DNA of 64,000 nucleotides from Lotus japonicus (lineage: Eukaryota; Streptophyta; Magnoliopsida; Fabales; Fabaceae). The notes below the pieces were generated by a model. That model saw only the letters and a program-made list of their open reading frames with translations. It did not search any database and was not told the origin of the DNA. The stretch lies in NCBI RefSeq assembly GCF_012489685.1, contig NC_080042.1:57703069-57767068 (forward strand), given 5' to 3'. Numbering within the stretch: position 1 is the stretch's first letter; each line of letters starts with the position of its first letter. The translations under genes and the position numbers were made by a program. Below, piece by piece: positions 1-10,735 of this stretch.

Positions 1-2160
1 GAAACAGTGTGCGTTCACGTGCTTGGGGCGCTGCAATTGGTTGTAGTTACAGAGTTGAGCGGTGCTGCATTGTCAAGGTACTAATGACAGCCCTGCACTG
101 AGGTTTTGTGATCTCTTTATTGCAACCCCATCTACTGTGGATACTAGTAGTACACTTTAGTTCATTATTTCCATGCTGCTGAATATAATGTCCTTTTCTT
201 TTTTTTGATATCTATCTTTTTTCTTTTAAAAGAAGTTGTTCACTAGTTTTTGCATAAAGGCTTCACTTGCTGTTTACTTAACTTGTAAACTATCTAATGA
301 GGATATCGGGTTGGATACTTTCATGTTAAATTTTTCATGACCTTGTCAGTTGAAATCTCTCTCTCTCTCTCTCCCCATAATATTTTCAATATAAACAAAC
401 GTTGATAGAAATGGACTCAATTTTAATGTATCTGAGGACATTATATTTGGGATGGAAATGGGGGCTTATGCTTTTGTTCATATGGACACCTGTCCTAATT
501 GTACTAGGTAACTATATCAGTGATTAAAAACTTCGTTGTGATTCTGACTCTTATATTTCTTTGGTCTTCAGAAAGGAGGTGGAACTATTGATCTTGAACC
601 TTCCCTTGTGTACACATCAACTATTGAGCCCACCTTTGCACTGGTGTCTGCTGAGCGGAAAGTGACTACCAGAGCTGCAGCTTCAGTTTGTCCCTTATCT
701 ATAATAAACAAACCTTTTTGCATTCATAATCGAGTTAGTAGTTATTTCACATTATACGTGATCATCTTACTCGGTGCCTTTGTTTTTGCAGAATGCATTG
801 CAGCAACAGAAGTTTGTAAAAGAGGTCACAATACAGTACAACCTCTGCAATGAGCCTTGGTATGCTAGTTTTGTTGGAAATTATGCAGTCTAATATAGTA
901 ATATTTGGTTTGTCGTAGAGCAAAAAAAACTAGGTCCCGTTTGGATATATAGGCTTATTGGAGATTATCTACTAGAAAATGCACTAAATAAGCTCCAATA
1001 AGTGCTCTTTGATTTGCATCCAAACAGGTAGTAAGAAGCCAAGTTTGTGGAACTTACATAATATTTGAAAATGCCTCTGCTTTTATTTAACAAGCATTGT
1101 AACTTTGCGTGATAATTTTTCCTATTTCTTCCTCATTTAGATGTGGGGTGCAACAGTTTCATTTTATTGCTTATCTTGTTTTTAGTATTTGTTACTTATT
1201 AATTATAATAATGATCAGGATCAAGTATAGTATAAGCACTGTTGCTGACAAGGGTTTCAAGAAGCCACTCTATTCATCTACTCGTTTGAAGAAGGGAGAA
1301 GTTCTGTATCTGGAGACACACTCCTGCAGGTATTTTTAACATAGAAGTTCTTGACCAAATGACTGATATGCTTATCAACTGTTATCTATAGGTCTTAGAT
1401 ATGATTTGCCTTTGAAAATTACTATCTGCATTAGCTATCAAGTGCCACATGCAACTGCAATGTTCTTGTGAAACCTTGCTGGACCATCTCCCTCTTGTTT
1501 CAGTAATTGCATCTTTATATCCATATTTGCAAAGTTTAACTGTTATTATTGTCATTTTCTTTAATATCAATTTTTATCCAATAAGAGATTGCCTGTTGAA
1601 TTTATGGAACAAAGTGCTGGTCTTTAAAAATAGTAGTATGTTTTCACGGTCCTGTTGATGTCTGAGGTCTCGTTGAAGTTGTGAAGAAACTCTTGTTAAT
1701 TCTTTGTAGATATGAGCTCTGTTTTACTGGAGAGAAACTGGTGAAAGCTATGCCAGCAACTCAGTTGCATTCAACTAATGGGAACAAAGCTGATTCTGAT
1801 CATGTCACATTTGATGCATTTCGCTGGGCTCGATGTAAGAAGCCTCTACCGCAGGAAGTGATGTGCACGGTTGGTATCCCGCTGCCGCTTGAATATGTGG
1901 AGGTATTTTTGAATCAATCTTGCAATTCTTTTTCACTACTGCCATGTAAAATAACTTGTTGCATATTATGTTATTCGAAATAATTGTAGAATGCAAATAT
2001 GTGCTTTTTCAATTGTACTATAGTTCACATTCTGCATTTTCTGATGTAGGTGCTAGAGGAAAACCTGGACTGGGAAGATGTGCAATGGTCAAAAACTGGT
2101 GTTTGGATTGCAGGAAAGGAATATACCCTTGCACGGGTGCATTTCTTGTCAATGAATTAG
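1..2160 (+). CDS. 3' exons of an unrecognised host gene (partial)
   Basis: Six exons join in frame with GT-AG borders: 1-77, 572-685, 792-859, 1219-1329, 1710-1902 and 2050-2160, ending in TAG. They encode about 223 C-terminal residues; the 5' part lies outside the window. The phases agree at every junction (0, 0, 2, 2, 0), which is the main evidence that this is a real gene. The product is soluble-looking, with no membrane segment or signal. It contains the stretches VTIQYNLCNEP, KGEVLYLETHSC, KPLPQEVMCTVGIPLP and WIAGKEYTLARVHFL. I do not recognise the family and assign no function. The gene ends about 640 bp before the LINE that starts the repeat block. The reading frame looks intact, so it is probably active. 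Confidence 0.7.
932..1029. repeat. Short MITE-like inverted-repeat element in an intron
   Basis: The segment opens with GGTCCCGTTTGGATAT and closes with ATCCAAACAGG, an imperfect terminal inverted repeat of about 12-15 bp around roughly 95 bp of AT-rich sequence. Ends containing CCGTTTGGAT are common in hAT- and PIF/Harbinger-type MITEs. It lies between the exons at 792-859 and 1219-1329 of the first gene, so splicing should remove it. No clear target duplication was seen. Confidence 0.4.
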
Positions 2161-2789
2161 TTCGTCGACATGTTTTGTTTGTAGACTTTACTGATTAACA
2201 GGAAAAAGAAAAGATATCCTTGCATTAACTGGATTTTTTGGATTTTAATAGAAGTTGCTTTAGGTTATGCATATGTAGGAGAGATTGCCTCCCATTTTTA
2301 TAGATGCTTTGTTGAAATTCATGGGTTGAAATATTGCTATACATGCAATGGATAGAGTTTAAAAGAAATGTCTTATAGAGAATAGTGTTTAATAGTTTTG
2401 TTTTTCTGGTATTTTCTCTTGTACCAATTTTCTTTTTTTAAAAGAGTTCGAATTTTGAAGAGGGTGAGGGAGCAAACCATATCACTCAACTATGTGGGAG
2501 ATATGGGAGCAACGTGACATGGAATAATAAGTTATGAAATGTTTTAGTAGACCCAGGAAAGTTGTGAAAGTTGTGAGGAGCGGTAGAAAGATCAAGGGTC
2601 TTGGTGCGGGTTCCTGTGGGGTTGCTTCAGAAGAAGTTCCTGTGGTAGATGTTGGGTCCGAAGGGAGGGAGTTGATGCTATTGTGGGCGGAGCTTTCATA
2701 GCCTAGGAGTGTTCTGACTAGGGGGTTCAATTCATGCAAGGAGGAGTCCGTAACTGCTCTTGTTACTTTTTGTACAAGTCGACTTTTTG
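2161..2789. other. 3' flank of the first gene; possible old retroelement debris
   Basis: The first 300 bp are AT-rich and should include the 3' UTR and polyadenylation region. From about 2460 the base composition changes to G-rich. Short Arg/Lys/Gly-rich reading frames such as RKVVKVVRSGRKIKGLG appear on the plus strand, broken by stops. Together with 21648-21900, the same flank on the far side of the inserted LINE, this may be an older LINE fragment, but no domain could be identified. Confidence 0.35.
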
Positions 2790-2802
2790 GTTGTCCCTGC
2801 AG
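2790..2802. repeat. Target-site duplication of LINE 1, left copy
   Basis: GTTGTCCCTGCAG directly precedes the poly(T) run at about 2803-2817. It matches GTTGCCCCTGCAG at 21635-21647 with one mismatch. The 13-bp direct repeat delimits a LINE that is interrupted by two LTR elements. Confidence 0.8.
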
Positions 2803-3144
2803 TTTTTTTTTTTTTTGGTCAATAGAGAGCTTGTCATTGAACGAAAGAAGCACAAGGCCTAGGACAGAAAGTAAGTACACGGCCTAAAGGCCCAAACATA
2901 AATAAAGCTAACCAACCCACACTGTGAATGCTAGCTATAAATGTGCCACATGCACTAACTTTCAACAGAAGTAAAGACAAGAAGAAGCCAGGTTGAAATT
3001 AGTGCACAACTATAATTAAAGGGCTACCCACCCCACTAGTACTCAAAACTAGGGAGACAAAGGTCATCAATAATGCAGGGAATCTCTGGAAAAAGCAGTA
3101 AAGAGGGCACCAAAACCAGCAGTGGAACGGAGACTCCCTAGATA

Positions 3145-4124
3145 TTAACCACGAGGTGGAATGTGTCTTGCATCTTCTGAAAGAGCCAACGCTATAGGCA
3201 TGGGAGGGTGAAAGGTCCATCCAGCAGCTAAGGTATTATGGAGACAAGCATTTGCAATTAGGTGTGCTGCCTTGTTGCAATTCCTAGAACACCAGGAGAA
3301 GCTACAAGATTGGAAGGTAACCTGCAACTTGAGGATGTCCTCGACAATTACCTTTGCCTCACCAACCTGTTTCCCACCTTTGCAAGCTTCTACCAGGTTC
3401 AAGCAATCTGATTCCAGGATTATCCTATCCAAGCCCAGGTTATGTGCTGTGACAATTCCTTCCCTCAAGGCAAGGGCCTCTGCAATGACAGGTGAAGGAC
3501 CTCTAAGTCTACGACAATCCCCTGCAACCAACACAGCCCTTGAATCTCTAGCTATGAGCCCAGCTGCACAAAAGGACATATCCTTATGCCAGCTCGCATC
3601 CACATTGATTTTAACCGTTCCCTCAGGAGGTGCCTTCCAGAACTCCATAGCAGGTAACCTCCCCTCTCTCTGACTTGTACCTTGAGCTTGAATTGGAGTT
3701 AACATGGCTAGTTCAGCTAGCATAGCTTTGATTTGGATTAGTACCCCTCTCGGGCTAGGAATAGTAGCATCAAAGGCACTTTTGCATCTCTCTTTCCAGA
3801 TAATCCAAAGCGTGCATCCCAAAGCCCTGCAGTCCCCTTCCTGATTGCTAGAGTTATTTTGGATCCACTTAAATTTATCCAGCAGCCAGCAATCAAAGGA
3901 AGTGAGGCCATGTGGTGAGATAGCCCATTGAAAGGGGGATCCGAACCAGGCAGCTCGTGTCCAAGGGCACAAGAGGAGAGCATGCTCGATAGTTTCAGCA
4001 CTCTGGTGACAGAGAGGGCAAAGCAGGGTTCTGGCAATCCTTTTCTTAAACAGATTATCCGCTACAGCAATTGCATTATGACACGCCTTCCAGAGAAAGA
4101 GTTTCACTTTCTGGGGGATGCTAC
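3145..4124 (-). pseudogene. LINE 1 ORF2 C-terminus: zf-RVT and RNase H (RVT_3)
   Basis: The reading frame starts at the insertion junction with QKVKLFLWKACHNAI, a zf-RVT signature, followed by a Cys/His cluster (CPLCHQSAETIEHALLLCPW). A plant LINE RNase H domain follows, with the acidic residues in VKINVDASW, AEALALREG and LESDCLNLV and a C-terminal CNKAAHLIANA block. The frame is open for 320 codons, but its N-terminal half was displaced by the LTR element that starts at 4130. RNase H of this type would degrade the RNA strand during LINE replication. Confidence 0.88.
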
Positions 4125-4129
4125 AGCTC
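4125..4129. repeat. TSD AGCTC of Tat-like element 1, left copy
   Basis: AGCTC at 4125-4129 and again at 10731-10735 flank an element with TG...CA ends. Reading the flanks with a single AGCTC restores the LINE frame through the junction (FIWS then CSIPQK), which confirms the exact insertion point. Confidence 0.93.
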
Positions 4130-4409
4130 TGGACTGGGCGAGCCCCTAGAGGGGCAACGCCCAGCGTGTATCCCGCCCTGAGGCGGGGCCCTGGCCTTCA
4201 GATGGGCCCTGATCTCGGAGGCCCAATTGGCCCAATAGGTAGTACCCAAGCTCTATAAATAGGAGGTAGTTATCAATTGTAAGGGACTTTTGGCTCATTT
4301 GATGAAATGACACTTGAAATTCAGCACTCTCTCTCACTCTCATTCTCTCTTGGCACAATCCCTCTTCCCCTAGGTACTATGCTTCTCTTCAATGTTCATT
4401 CCCAGAACA
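4130..4409 (+). repeat. 5' LTR of element 1
   Basis: 280 bp starting TGGACTGGGCGAG and ending CCCAGAACA. A TATA box (CTCTATAAATAGG, about 4249-4261) sits in the middle, followed by a CT-rich stretch. It is identical to 10451-10730 except for one T/C difference near 4382. Confidence 0.95.
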
Positions 4410-4440
4410 TTTGGCGCCGTCTGTGGGGATCGAACCCACG
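4410..4440 (+). promoter_or_regulatory. Primer-binding site of element 1
   Basis: Directly after the LTR the sequence reads TTTGGCGCCGTCTGTGGGGA and then ATCGAACCC. This is complementary to a tRNA 3' end: CCA tail, acceptor stem and T-arm. It resembles the tRNA-Asp type site of the Athila-like element at 14074 but differs in acceptor-stem bases, so the exact primer tRNA is uncertain. Element 3 carries the same GCGCCGTCTGTGGGGA core. Confidence 0.8.
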
Positions 4441-4455
4441 ACCACGTGGTTAAAG

Positions 4456-4735
4456 GTGATAAGCGACGGCTCCGGAGCGGAAGTGGGCAGAAGGAGTTTG
4501 GTAAGCGATTAGGGAAGTGAAGAGGGGTCTCGGAAAGGGATGACAGTGGGGAAGAAGGGTTTTTATAGGAGAAGGGGAGAAGCTGGAAGGGTGACGCGTG
4601 TTGGACGCGTGTGGGAGGTTGGAAGTCATGATGGTTTTGGGGAGGTGGGTCGCGTGCAAAGGGAAGTTACTGCGCACGATGGGACGGTTATGAAAGGTGA
4701 AGTGACGGTTCCGGAGAAAGAGGGAAATTGATGTA
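4456..4735 (-). repeat. Second copy of the antisense-gene promoter next to the 5' LTR
   Basis: These 280 bp match 9691-9970 in the same orientation with about one mismatch. On the minus strand the segment contains TATAAAAA (4560-4567). In the original copy this box is the likely TATA box of the antisense gene. Here no coding exon follows; a transcript would run left through the PBS, the 5' LTR and into the LINE. The copy ends in GTA, shared with the partial LTR that follows, which suggests a template-switch junction. Confidence 0.88.
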
Positions 4736-4899
4736 CCCAAGCTCTATAAATAGGAGGTAGTTATCAATTGTAAGGGACTTTTGGCTCATTTGATGAAATG
4801 ACACTTGAAATTCAGCACTCTCTCTCACTCTCATTCTCTCTTGGCACAATCCCTCTTCCCCTAGGTACTATGCCTCTCTTCAATGTTTATTCCCAGAAA
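4736..4899 (+). repeat. Partial LTR inside element 1
   Basis: About 164 bp repeat the second half of the LTR, from CCCAAGCTCTATAAATAGG to CCCAGAA, then run into pol sequence. The piece retains the TATA box (CTATAAATAGG, 4743-4753). Sense transcription could therefore start a second time just before the integrase remnant. Confidence 0.88.
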
Positions 4900-6240
4900 A
4901 TGTCGCTGAAGCCTCTGTCGCCGCAGCGCCCGGCAATAACAAAAGTGTGATTCAGGAAACGCTGGCGTACCCAAGCATCGAAGGCGAGCTCATGGCCTGC
5001 GTGAACAGAGGGAGCACATGGATGGATCCCATAATATCTATCTTGGCGGGGGACCCGGCAGAAGTGGAGCAATGCACGAAGGAGCAGCAGCGGGAGGCGA
5101 GTCACTATACTCTCATTGACGGACACTTGTATCGCCGTGGTTTCTCGACGCCATTGTTGAAATGTGTATCGCCAGAGAAGTACGAAGCGATAATGTCTGA
5201 AGTACATGAAGGAGTGTGCGCGAGCCACATCGGGGGAAGGTCTTTGGAATTGCAAAGTGTTGAGGGCGGGTTTTTACTGGCCCACCCTCAGGAAAGATTG
5301 TATGGACTTCGTGAAGCAGTGCAAGGAGTGTCAAGTGTTCGCGGATTTGTCTAAGGCACCGCCAAAAGAGTTGGTAACGATGAGCGCCCCGTGGCCTTTC
5401 GCCATGTGGGGTGTGGACTTAGTTGGACCTTTCCCGACCGCCAGGGCACAAATGAAGTTTATATTGGTGGCGGTGGACTACTTCACTAAGTGGATTGAGG
5501 CTGAACCCTTGGCCAAGATTACTTCTGCAAAGATAGTCAATTTCTACTGGAAGCGTATTGTTTGCAGGTTCGGGATCCCAAGGGCGATCGTATCTGACAA
5601 TGGGACCCAGTTTTCAAGCAGTCAAACAAGAGAGTTCTGCAAGGAAATGGGCATACAGATGAGGTTCGCCTCTGTTGAGCATCCGCAGACGAACGGGCAG
5701 GTGGAATCTGCAAACAGGGTAATCCTACGAGGACTAAGACGACGGCTCGCGGAGGCTAAGGGAGCTTGGTTGGATGAACTTCCGGCGGTGCTGTGGTCGT
5801 ACAACACCACCGAGCAATCTACTACAAGGGAAACCCCCTTTAGAATGACCTACGGGGTAGATGCCATGTTGCCGGTGGAGATTGACAACTTTACATGGCG
5901 GACTCGACCAGGTTTTGAAGAGGAAAATCAGGCCAACATGGCGGTGGAGCTGGACCTTTTGTCGGAAACGCGCGACGAGGCGCACATTCGGGAAACAGCG
6001 ATGAAGCAGCGCGTGGCGGCAAAGTTCAACAGCAGGGTTCGCGTCCGAGATATGCAGGTTGGCGACCTGGTCCTCAAGTGGCGGTCGGGAGCCCCGGGGA
6101 ACAAGCTTACTCCCAACTGGGAAGGGCCCTACCGCATTATTAAAGTTCTTGGTAATGGGGCCTATCACTTAGAAGAGCTTGATGGGAGGCGGTTACCTCG
6201 ATCGTTCAATGGTTTGAGCTTGCGCTACTTTTATAGTTGA
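4900..6240 (+). pseudogene. Ty3 pol remnant: integrase (frameshifted)
   Basis: The first frame (about 4920-5250) reads the region between RNase H and integrase, including HLYRRGFSTPLLKCVSPE and HEGVCASHIGG. A frameshift near 5250 moves to a second frame that continues to TGA at 6240. That frame has the integrase zinc-finger end (FVKQCKECQVF) and the catalytic DDE core: D in WGVDLVGPFP, D in IVSDNGTQF, E in HPQTNGQVESANR. It ends with a DNA-binding tail (TPNWEGPYRI). Integrase would insert element cDNA into chromosomes. Upstream Gag, protease and RT sequences are absent, so this frame cannot yield a normal polyprotein. Confidence 0.9.
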
Positions 6241-7033
6241 TCGCAGGCGAGAAAGTGAACAAGGCGGAATCGCCGGAGCCAGATATCTTTAAGATTTTCC
6301 GAAGTGTTCTCAAATTCTCCAATGTACTGCAACGACAAATCAATAAAATAAAACGAAAATTCACGAAATTCGTGTCCAAAAAATTCCAGGGATTCCCTGA
6401 CGATCGGAATTGCCGATCGACATAAAGAATTACGGCGATCACTAAGTGGGACAAGCTTGATCCCCAAAGGGGCTTGCTGGAACCCTGAAGGTTGTGGCGA
6501 TTCCACAAATGGCCTTTGACGCCTGGGGATCACCCTCCGGAAAGTCTGACGTGATCGCCGGTCCCGTAAGCGATGTGCTGGGTAAGTCTCGCCAGAATAC
6601 GACGAGCGCCGTTAACTAGGCAAAAGTCTTGGGACCCCCAAATGGCCATTGGGATCCAAGCATTGTAAGCCCCGAGCGGGCAAAGCCCAGGGCGAAGTCC
6701 TCGAGAATGGAGGCCGTTTCTTCCTATTAGGGAAAAAACGTCTAAAGTCTTGGCGGTGGTATACCAAGCAACAAGTCCTAGTTAAAATTAAGGCACGAAA
6801 TCGTTAGGCGTAATTCAATCATATGACGCGTGAAAAATAGCGCAAGATATAAGGTCGGCGAATGAATAGGAGGGAAGGCGAGTAGTGTACGGCGAAAACA
6901 TTCCAATATGACTTACAAAATATCCAACGGCGATATAAAAAGCTATGGCGAAGGGTTGCTTAAACATAGACGAATGGCGGAAAAATGCACTACAAGGTGA
7001 CAGTAAAAGATAAAAGTAATGTTAAAAATTACA
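6241..7033. other. Spacer between integrase and antisense gene in element 1
   Basis: About 790 bp without a credible reading frame separate the convergent pol remnant and antisense gene. This interval should hold the 3' end of the antisense transcript. Several short palindromic words (GATCGGAATTGCCGATC near 6402-6418) and repeated ggcgat/gcgat words occur. I see no other structure. Confidence 0.5.
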
Positions 7034-9579
7034 TTATTCATTATTTTCTTTCTCCTGTTCTTCTTCTTCCTCTTCTTCTTCAGTCGCTGTCCAGAGGTTT
7101 TGGTCAATCAGGGGAGGATCGTCGGGACCAACCAGTCCTGCGGCGGTTATCTCTTTCATTACTCCCATGGCGCTAAAGTCAAAGTTCGGGTACAAATGTT
7201 GGGCCTGATCTTTGGCGAGGTAGAAACCGCGCTCGCGGTTGTCAAGGGCGATGTCAGCGGCTTGTTCCCTCGCCTCAATGGCTTTGGCCTTCTCCGTCGC
7301 CAGCTCGTCCTCTAGACTTTTGATCTTTGCTAGTTGGGAAGCAATCTCGGCATCTTTCGTGGCGAGGGCCTCGGCATGAGTTTCGGTCGCTTTCTTGATC
7401 TCCTCGGACGTAGCCTGCATCACCGCCTCCATGTCAGATTTCGCCAAGGCCAAGGACTCCGCAGACTTTTTCTCTTGCTCCGCCAACGCCTTTTTCACTA
7501 ACTCCAGCTCAGCGCACAGTATGGCAAGCTCTGACTCCTTAGCAATCAGCGCCTCGCCTCGGGCGATCAAGTCCTTCTCAGCTTGCTCTTTTTCCTTCTT
7601 GCAAGCTTGAAGGCTTGCATCAAGCTCATCTGCTTCTTCCTTCATCAGCGCCAGCTGATCCTCCAGCTCGCCGATTTTAATCCCCGCCGTGCCAATCATC
7701 TTGTCGGCATAGACTTTGTCTTTTCCTGCCTGCGTCGCCAGTTTGTCGAAACGCTTTTCCCAAGCAGCGGCGGCTTCTTGATGCTTAGCACTTTCGGCCA
7801 TCAACCGCTCAGCTTCAACGTTGGCGGCATTGAACTTCTCAAACGTGTGAGCAAAGATGCACCCAGCGCGTAGGAGGCAAGCAAGAGTCTCCTCCTTGGT
7901 GACATTCAGGCCCTGACTCAAAACTTCTTTTTCTATAACGTCACGGTTGAGACCAGCAAGTAAGAATTCTGAGGGTTCAATGGCGTTGGGGAGCATATTA
8001 TAATAGCTTGAAGAACCGACCTCAGGAGCAGGGGCTTGTTCAATTTGAGCTGCTTCAGAGGTAGTGGCAGCGCCAGGACAGGATTTTTCCCCTTGATGAG
8101 GCGGGGAAGGCATGGGGCCCGCATCATGTGTTGAGGGCGGGCTAGGAGGCGCATCTTGGCGAGGGGGAGACTTTGGGGTTTCATTTTCTTTTTCCTTATC
8201 TCCAATAGGAGTGTCGGAAGACGCAGCAGCTTTTGTGGCGTTAACGCCGGCGGAGGCGGCTGTGGCGCCAATAGAGGACTCAGCGGCAACAGCAGCGGTC
8301 GCACCGGCGGAAGCGGGAGAAGAAGCTGGTACGGCGGTTGGCTCGGTAGCTGCGGCGACAGAGGCTTCAGCGACATTTTTGCCTTTAGGCGCAGCAGCAG
8401 TGGTGGGCTGAGCGCCAGGGTTGGATGTGCCGGCGTCGGAGGAGGCTTTGGTCAATCTTCTCCTCTTGGGAGCTTTGGTGCTCTCGGCTTGGGTTTCAGC
8501 ACCGCCCCGTTTTTTCGCGTCGCCCTCAGTGTTGAATTTTGGGGAAAAGCGAGCCATTCTCCTCTCGCGGGCCTTCAGGAGCTCGGCGTTCGTGAAATTC
8601 ATATCTTCTGTAACAATAAAAAAAAACGATCAGTGATAACATAGGAGTCGAGAAAGGAAATGTCAATAATAAAAGTGAGCTATGGGCAACCTAAGTATTT
8701 GGGAGTTCTTGAGAGGTCAGCGCCCTCAAGGACTGTTGTGCAGTCAAGGATGGGAAGTGGGGCAAGGAGATTAAGAAAGGCTTTATCGTTGGCGGACAAG
8801 GAATCCTCTGAAGGATCGGTGATCCCGTTGGGCTTCTCTGTCCAGTAAAGAGGAAAGAGGGCGGTCCCGTCTCTGAGGGTGAATGCCTCTGGGTAGGCGG
8901 GATGAACCGCCACACGGAAGTACTTTCGTGCGAAGGAGGACTTCGCGTTACTTTTGTGGGGATGCAAACACTTCCGGCCGGCTCGGGCCTTCAAGGAAAT
9001 CCATCCTTTGTTTTTGATGGACTTGGGGTCGACGTCGTAAAGGTAGAAGAAACTGGTGGGGGATGGGGCGATGCCGACAGCGGCGCTTAGGATTTCAAAA
9101 CATCGAATGAAGGCCCAGGCGTTAGGGTGGAGTTGACAGGGAGCCGCGTTGATGTCGCGGAGGACGGTTTGGACAAAGGGCGAGAAAGGAAGCCTGATTC
9201 CAAGCTCGCTAAACATGTATTCGTACGCAAAGAAAAAATGGGATCTCTTTACGTCGCCGTCTGGCTTGTGAAGCCAGGGGCGATCCCCGGGACTGCAAAC
9301 CCAGATCCTGAGTTTGGCGTTAAACTCATCATCATTGGACAAGCCACCCAGGGAGTTCACGAATTTCACAATGGGATCGCTATCTTGGAAGATGGAAGGT
9401 TGATCTATAGCCTCGTGTTTGGGGGCTACTTGGACTGGAAGGGGCAGGGTGGCGTAGGTTTTTAGTCGGTGAGCTGGGATCTCCGGAACCTCTAAACGGA
9501 GGTCGCCGGCAGCGGTGGAGTCAGGGTCGCTTTCGGAGGAGGAAGAAGAGTGATTAGGGGAGGTAGGGTTTGAAGCCAT
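7034..9579 (-). CDS. Antisense spliced gene of element 1: gypsy-type transposase domain plus coiled coil
   Basis: The gene runs opposite to the element. Exon 1 is 9579-8691 and exon 2 is 8607-7034; the 83-bp intron begins GT after CTTAG and ends in TTGTTACAG. The spliced product is about 820 residues. Residues 1-296 carry the domain known in plants as putative gypsy-type transposase: FFFAYEYMFSELGIRLPFSP, INAAPCQLHPNAWAFIRCFE, KYFRVAVHPAYPEAF. Then come a basic, Ala/Pro-rich linker, a long coiled coil (about 500-760) and a short conserved block (RGFYLAKDQAQHLYPNFDF). The C-terminus is acidic (poly-Glu). Start: the ATG at 9579 (MASNPTSP) follows a TATA box at a sensible distance. Element 3 has a degraded homologue with the intron at the same place. 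Function is unknown. Confidence 0.85.
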
Positions 9580-9970
9580 TTTTAGAAGAAAGTGAGGTGA
9601 AAGAAAAGAAAAGATCAGTATGTGTGCGATGTAAAGATAAGGACAGTGGGACTCACCGGAGTAGGATGTGAAGAGTGGGTAGCGGAAAGGGTGATAAGCG
9701 ACGGCTCCGGAGCGGAAGTGGGCAGAAGGAGTTTGGTAAGCGATTAGGGAAGTGAAGAGGGGTCTCGGAAAGGGATGACAGTGGGGAAGAAGGGTTTTTA
9801 TAGGAGAAGGGGAGAAGCTGGAAGGGTGACGCGTGTTGGACGCGTGTGGGAGGTTGGAAGTCATGATGGTTTTGGGGAGGTGGGTCGCGTGCAAAGGGGA
9901 GTTACTGCGCACGATGGGACGGTTATGAAAGGTGAAGTGACGGTTCCGGAGAAAGAGGGAAATTGATGTA
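9580..9970 (-). promoter_or_regulatory. Promoter and 5' UTR of the antisense gene
   Basis: On the minus strand a TATA box (TATAAAAA, 9795-9802) lies about 215 bp upstream of the ATG at 9579, giving a predicted start of transcription near 9765-9770. Segment 9691-9970 is the part duplicated at 4456-4735. The minus-strand frame stays open upstream to 10311, but this is not treated as coding because it spans the promoter. Confidence 0.65.
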
Positions 9971-10450
9971 ACCAACACATCACGTGGGGCAGCCACGTGA
10001 GGCAGATAGAAATTTGAAAGGGTTTTAAAATAAGGGAAAGCGCGAAAAGCCTCGCCACTATAAGGATCAAACGCCATCGCCTGACGATTGACACCAACAA
10101 CGAAGTTCAGTCGCTCGCCGGGGTCACCGCCAGTCAATGACTGAATGATCGGCACATGACCCATGCCTGCCACCTTTCCCGCCGGCGAGCGATCATACAC
10201 CTGCTCCAACTTGTCGTCCTCGCCGCTTGCGGACTTGTGGACTTGCCAGCTTGGTTTACTCGTCAAGTCAGTGGACTGGGTAACTGAAAATGCTAGTTTC
10301 CTTTTGCTCACGCCATGTTGGCGATATAGTTAACTTCTCTTTTTTCAAGCCATGTTGGCAGTGTAGATTCCGGTGTACAATAAGACATGTGACAGCATTT
10401 AAAAGACACCCTTAGCTCTCGTACCTCGAGCTCGGTGTCTTGTGGACTAG
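9971..10450. other. Region between antisense promoter and 3' LTR of element 1
   Basis: No gene is supported here. The last 40 bp (GAGCTCGGTGTCTTG and TGGACTAG) are conserved next to the 3' LTR of element 3, where their reverse complement occurs at about 41241-41256. A classical polypurine tract is not evident. TGGACTAG directly before the LTR start TGGACTGG is a near-repeat of the LTR end. Confidence 0.5.
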
Positions 10451-10730
10451 TGGACTGGGCGAGCCCCTAGAGGGGCAACGCCCAGCGTGTATCCCGCCCT
10501 GAGGCGGGGCCCTGGCCTTCAGATGGGCCCTGATCTCGGAGGCCCAATTGGCCCAATAGGTAGTACCCAAGCTCTATAAATAGGAGGTAGTTATCAATTG
10601 TAAGGGACTTTTGGCTCATTTGATGAAATGACACTTGAAATTCAGCACTCTCTCTCACTCTCATTCTCTCTTGGCACAATCCCTCTTCCCCTAGGTACTA
10701 TGCCTCTCTTCAATGTTCATTCCCAGAACA
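10451..10730 (+). repeat. 3' LTR of element 1
   Basis: 280 bp, TG...CA, identical to the 5' LTR except for one base. It is followed by the second copy of the TSD AGCTC (10731-10735) and then by LINE sequence. Confidence 0.95.
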
Positions 10731-10735
10731 AGCTC

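Larger units (their letters stand above)
4130..10730 (+). mobile_element. Tat/Ogre-like Ty3 (gypsy) LTR retrotransposon, element 1, internally rearranged
   Basis: The element is 6601 bp with 280-bp LTRs that differ by eye at a single base, so the insertion is recent. Order: 5' LTR, tRNA-like PBS, a 280-bp copy of the antisense-gene promoter, a partial LTR, the integrase half of pol, a spacer, the antisense two-exon gene (7034-9579), an upstream leader, and the 3' LTR. Gag, protease, RT and most of RNase H are missing. It is therefore non-autonomous, yet recent enough to imply movement by proteins supplied in trans. Lineage assignment rests on the integrase text, the PBS and the antisense gypsy-type ORF. 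Confidence 0.92.

Noticed and set aside
4410..4440. A tRNA gene near the 5' LTR
   Set aside because: Only the complement of a tRNA 3' end is present (acceptor stem and T-arm), as expected of a primer-binding site.
9580..10311. N-terminal extension of the antisense frame upstream of ATG 9579
   Set aside because: The frame is open to 10311, but it runs through the predicted TATA box and leader. The duplicated promoter copy at 4456-4735 shows this segment behaves as a unit without coding. The homologue in element 3 starts at the matching ATG (41905).
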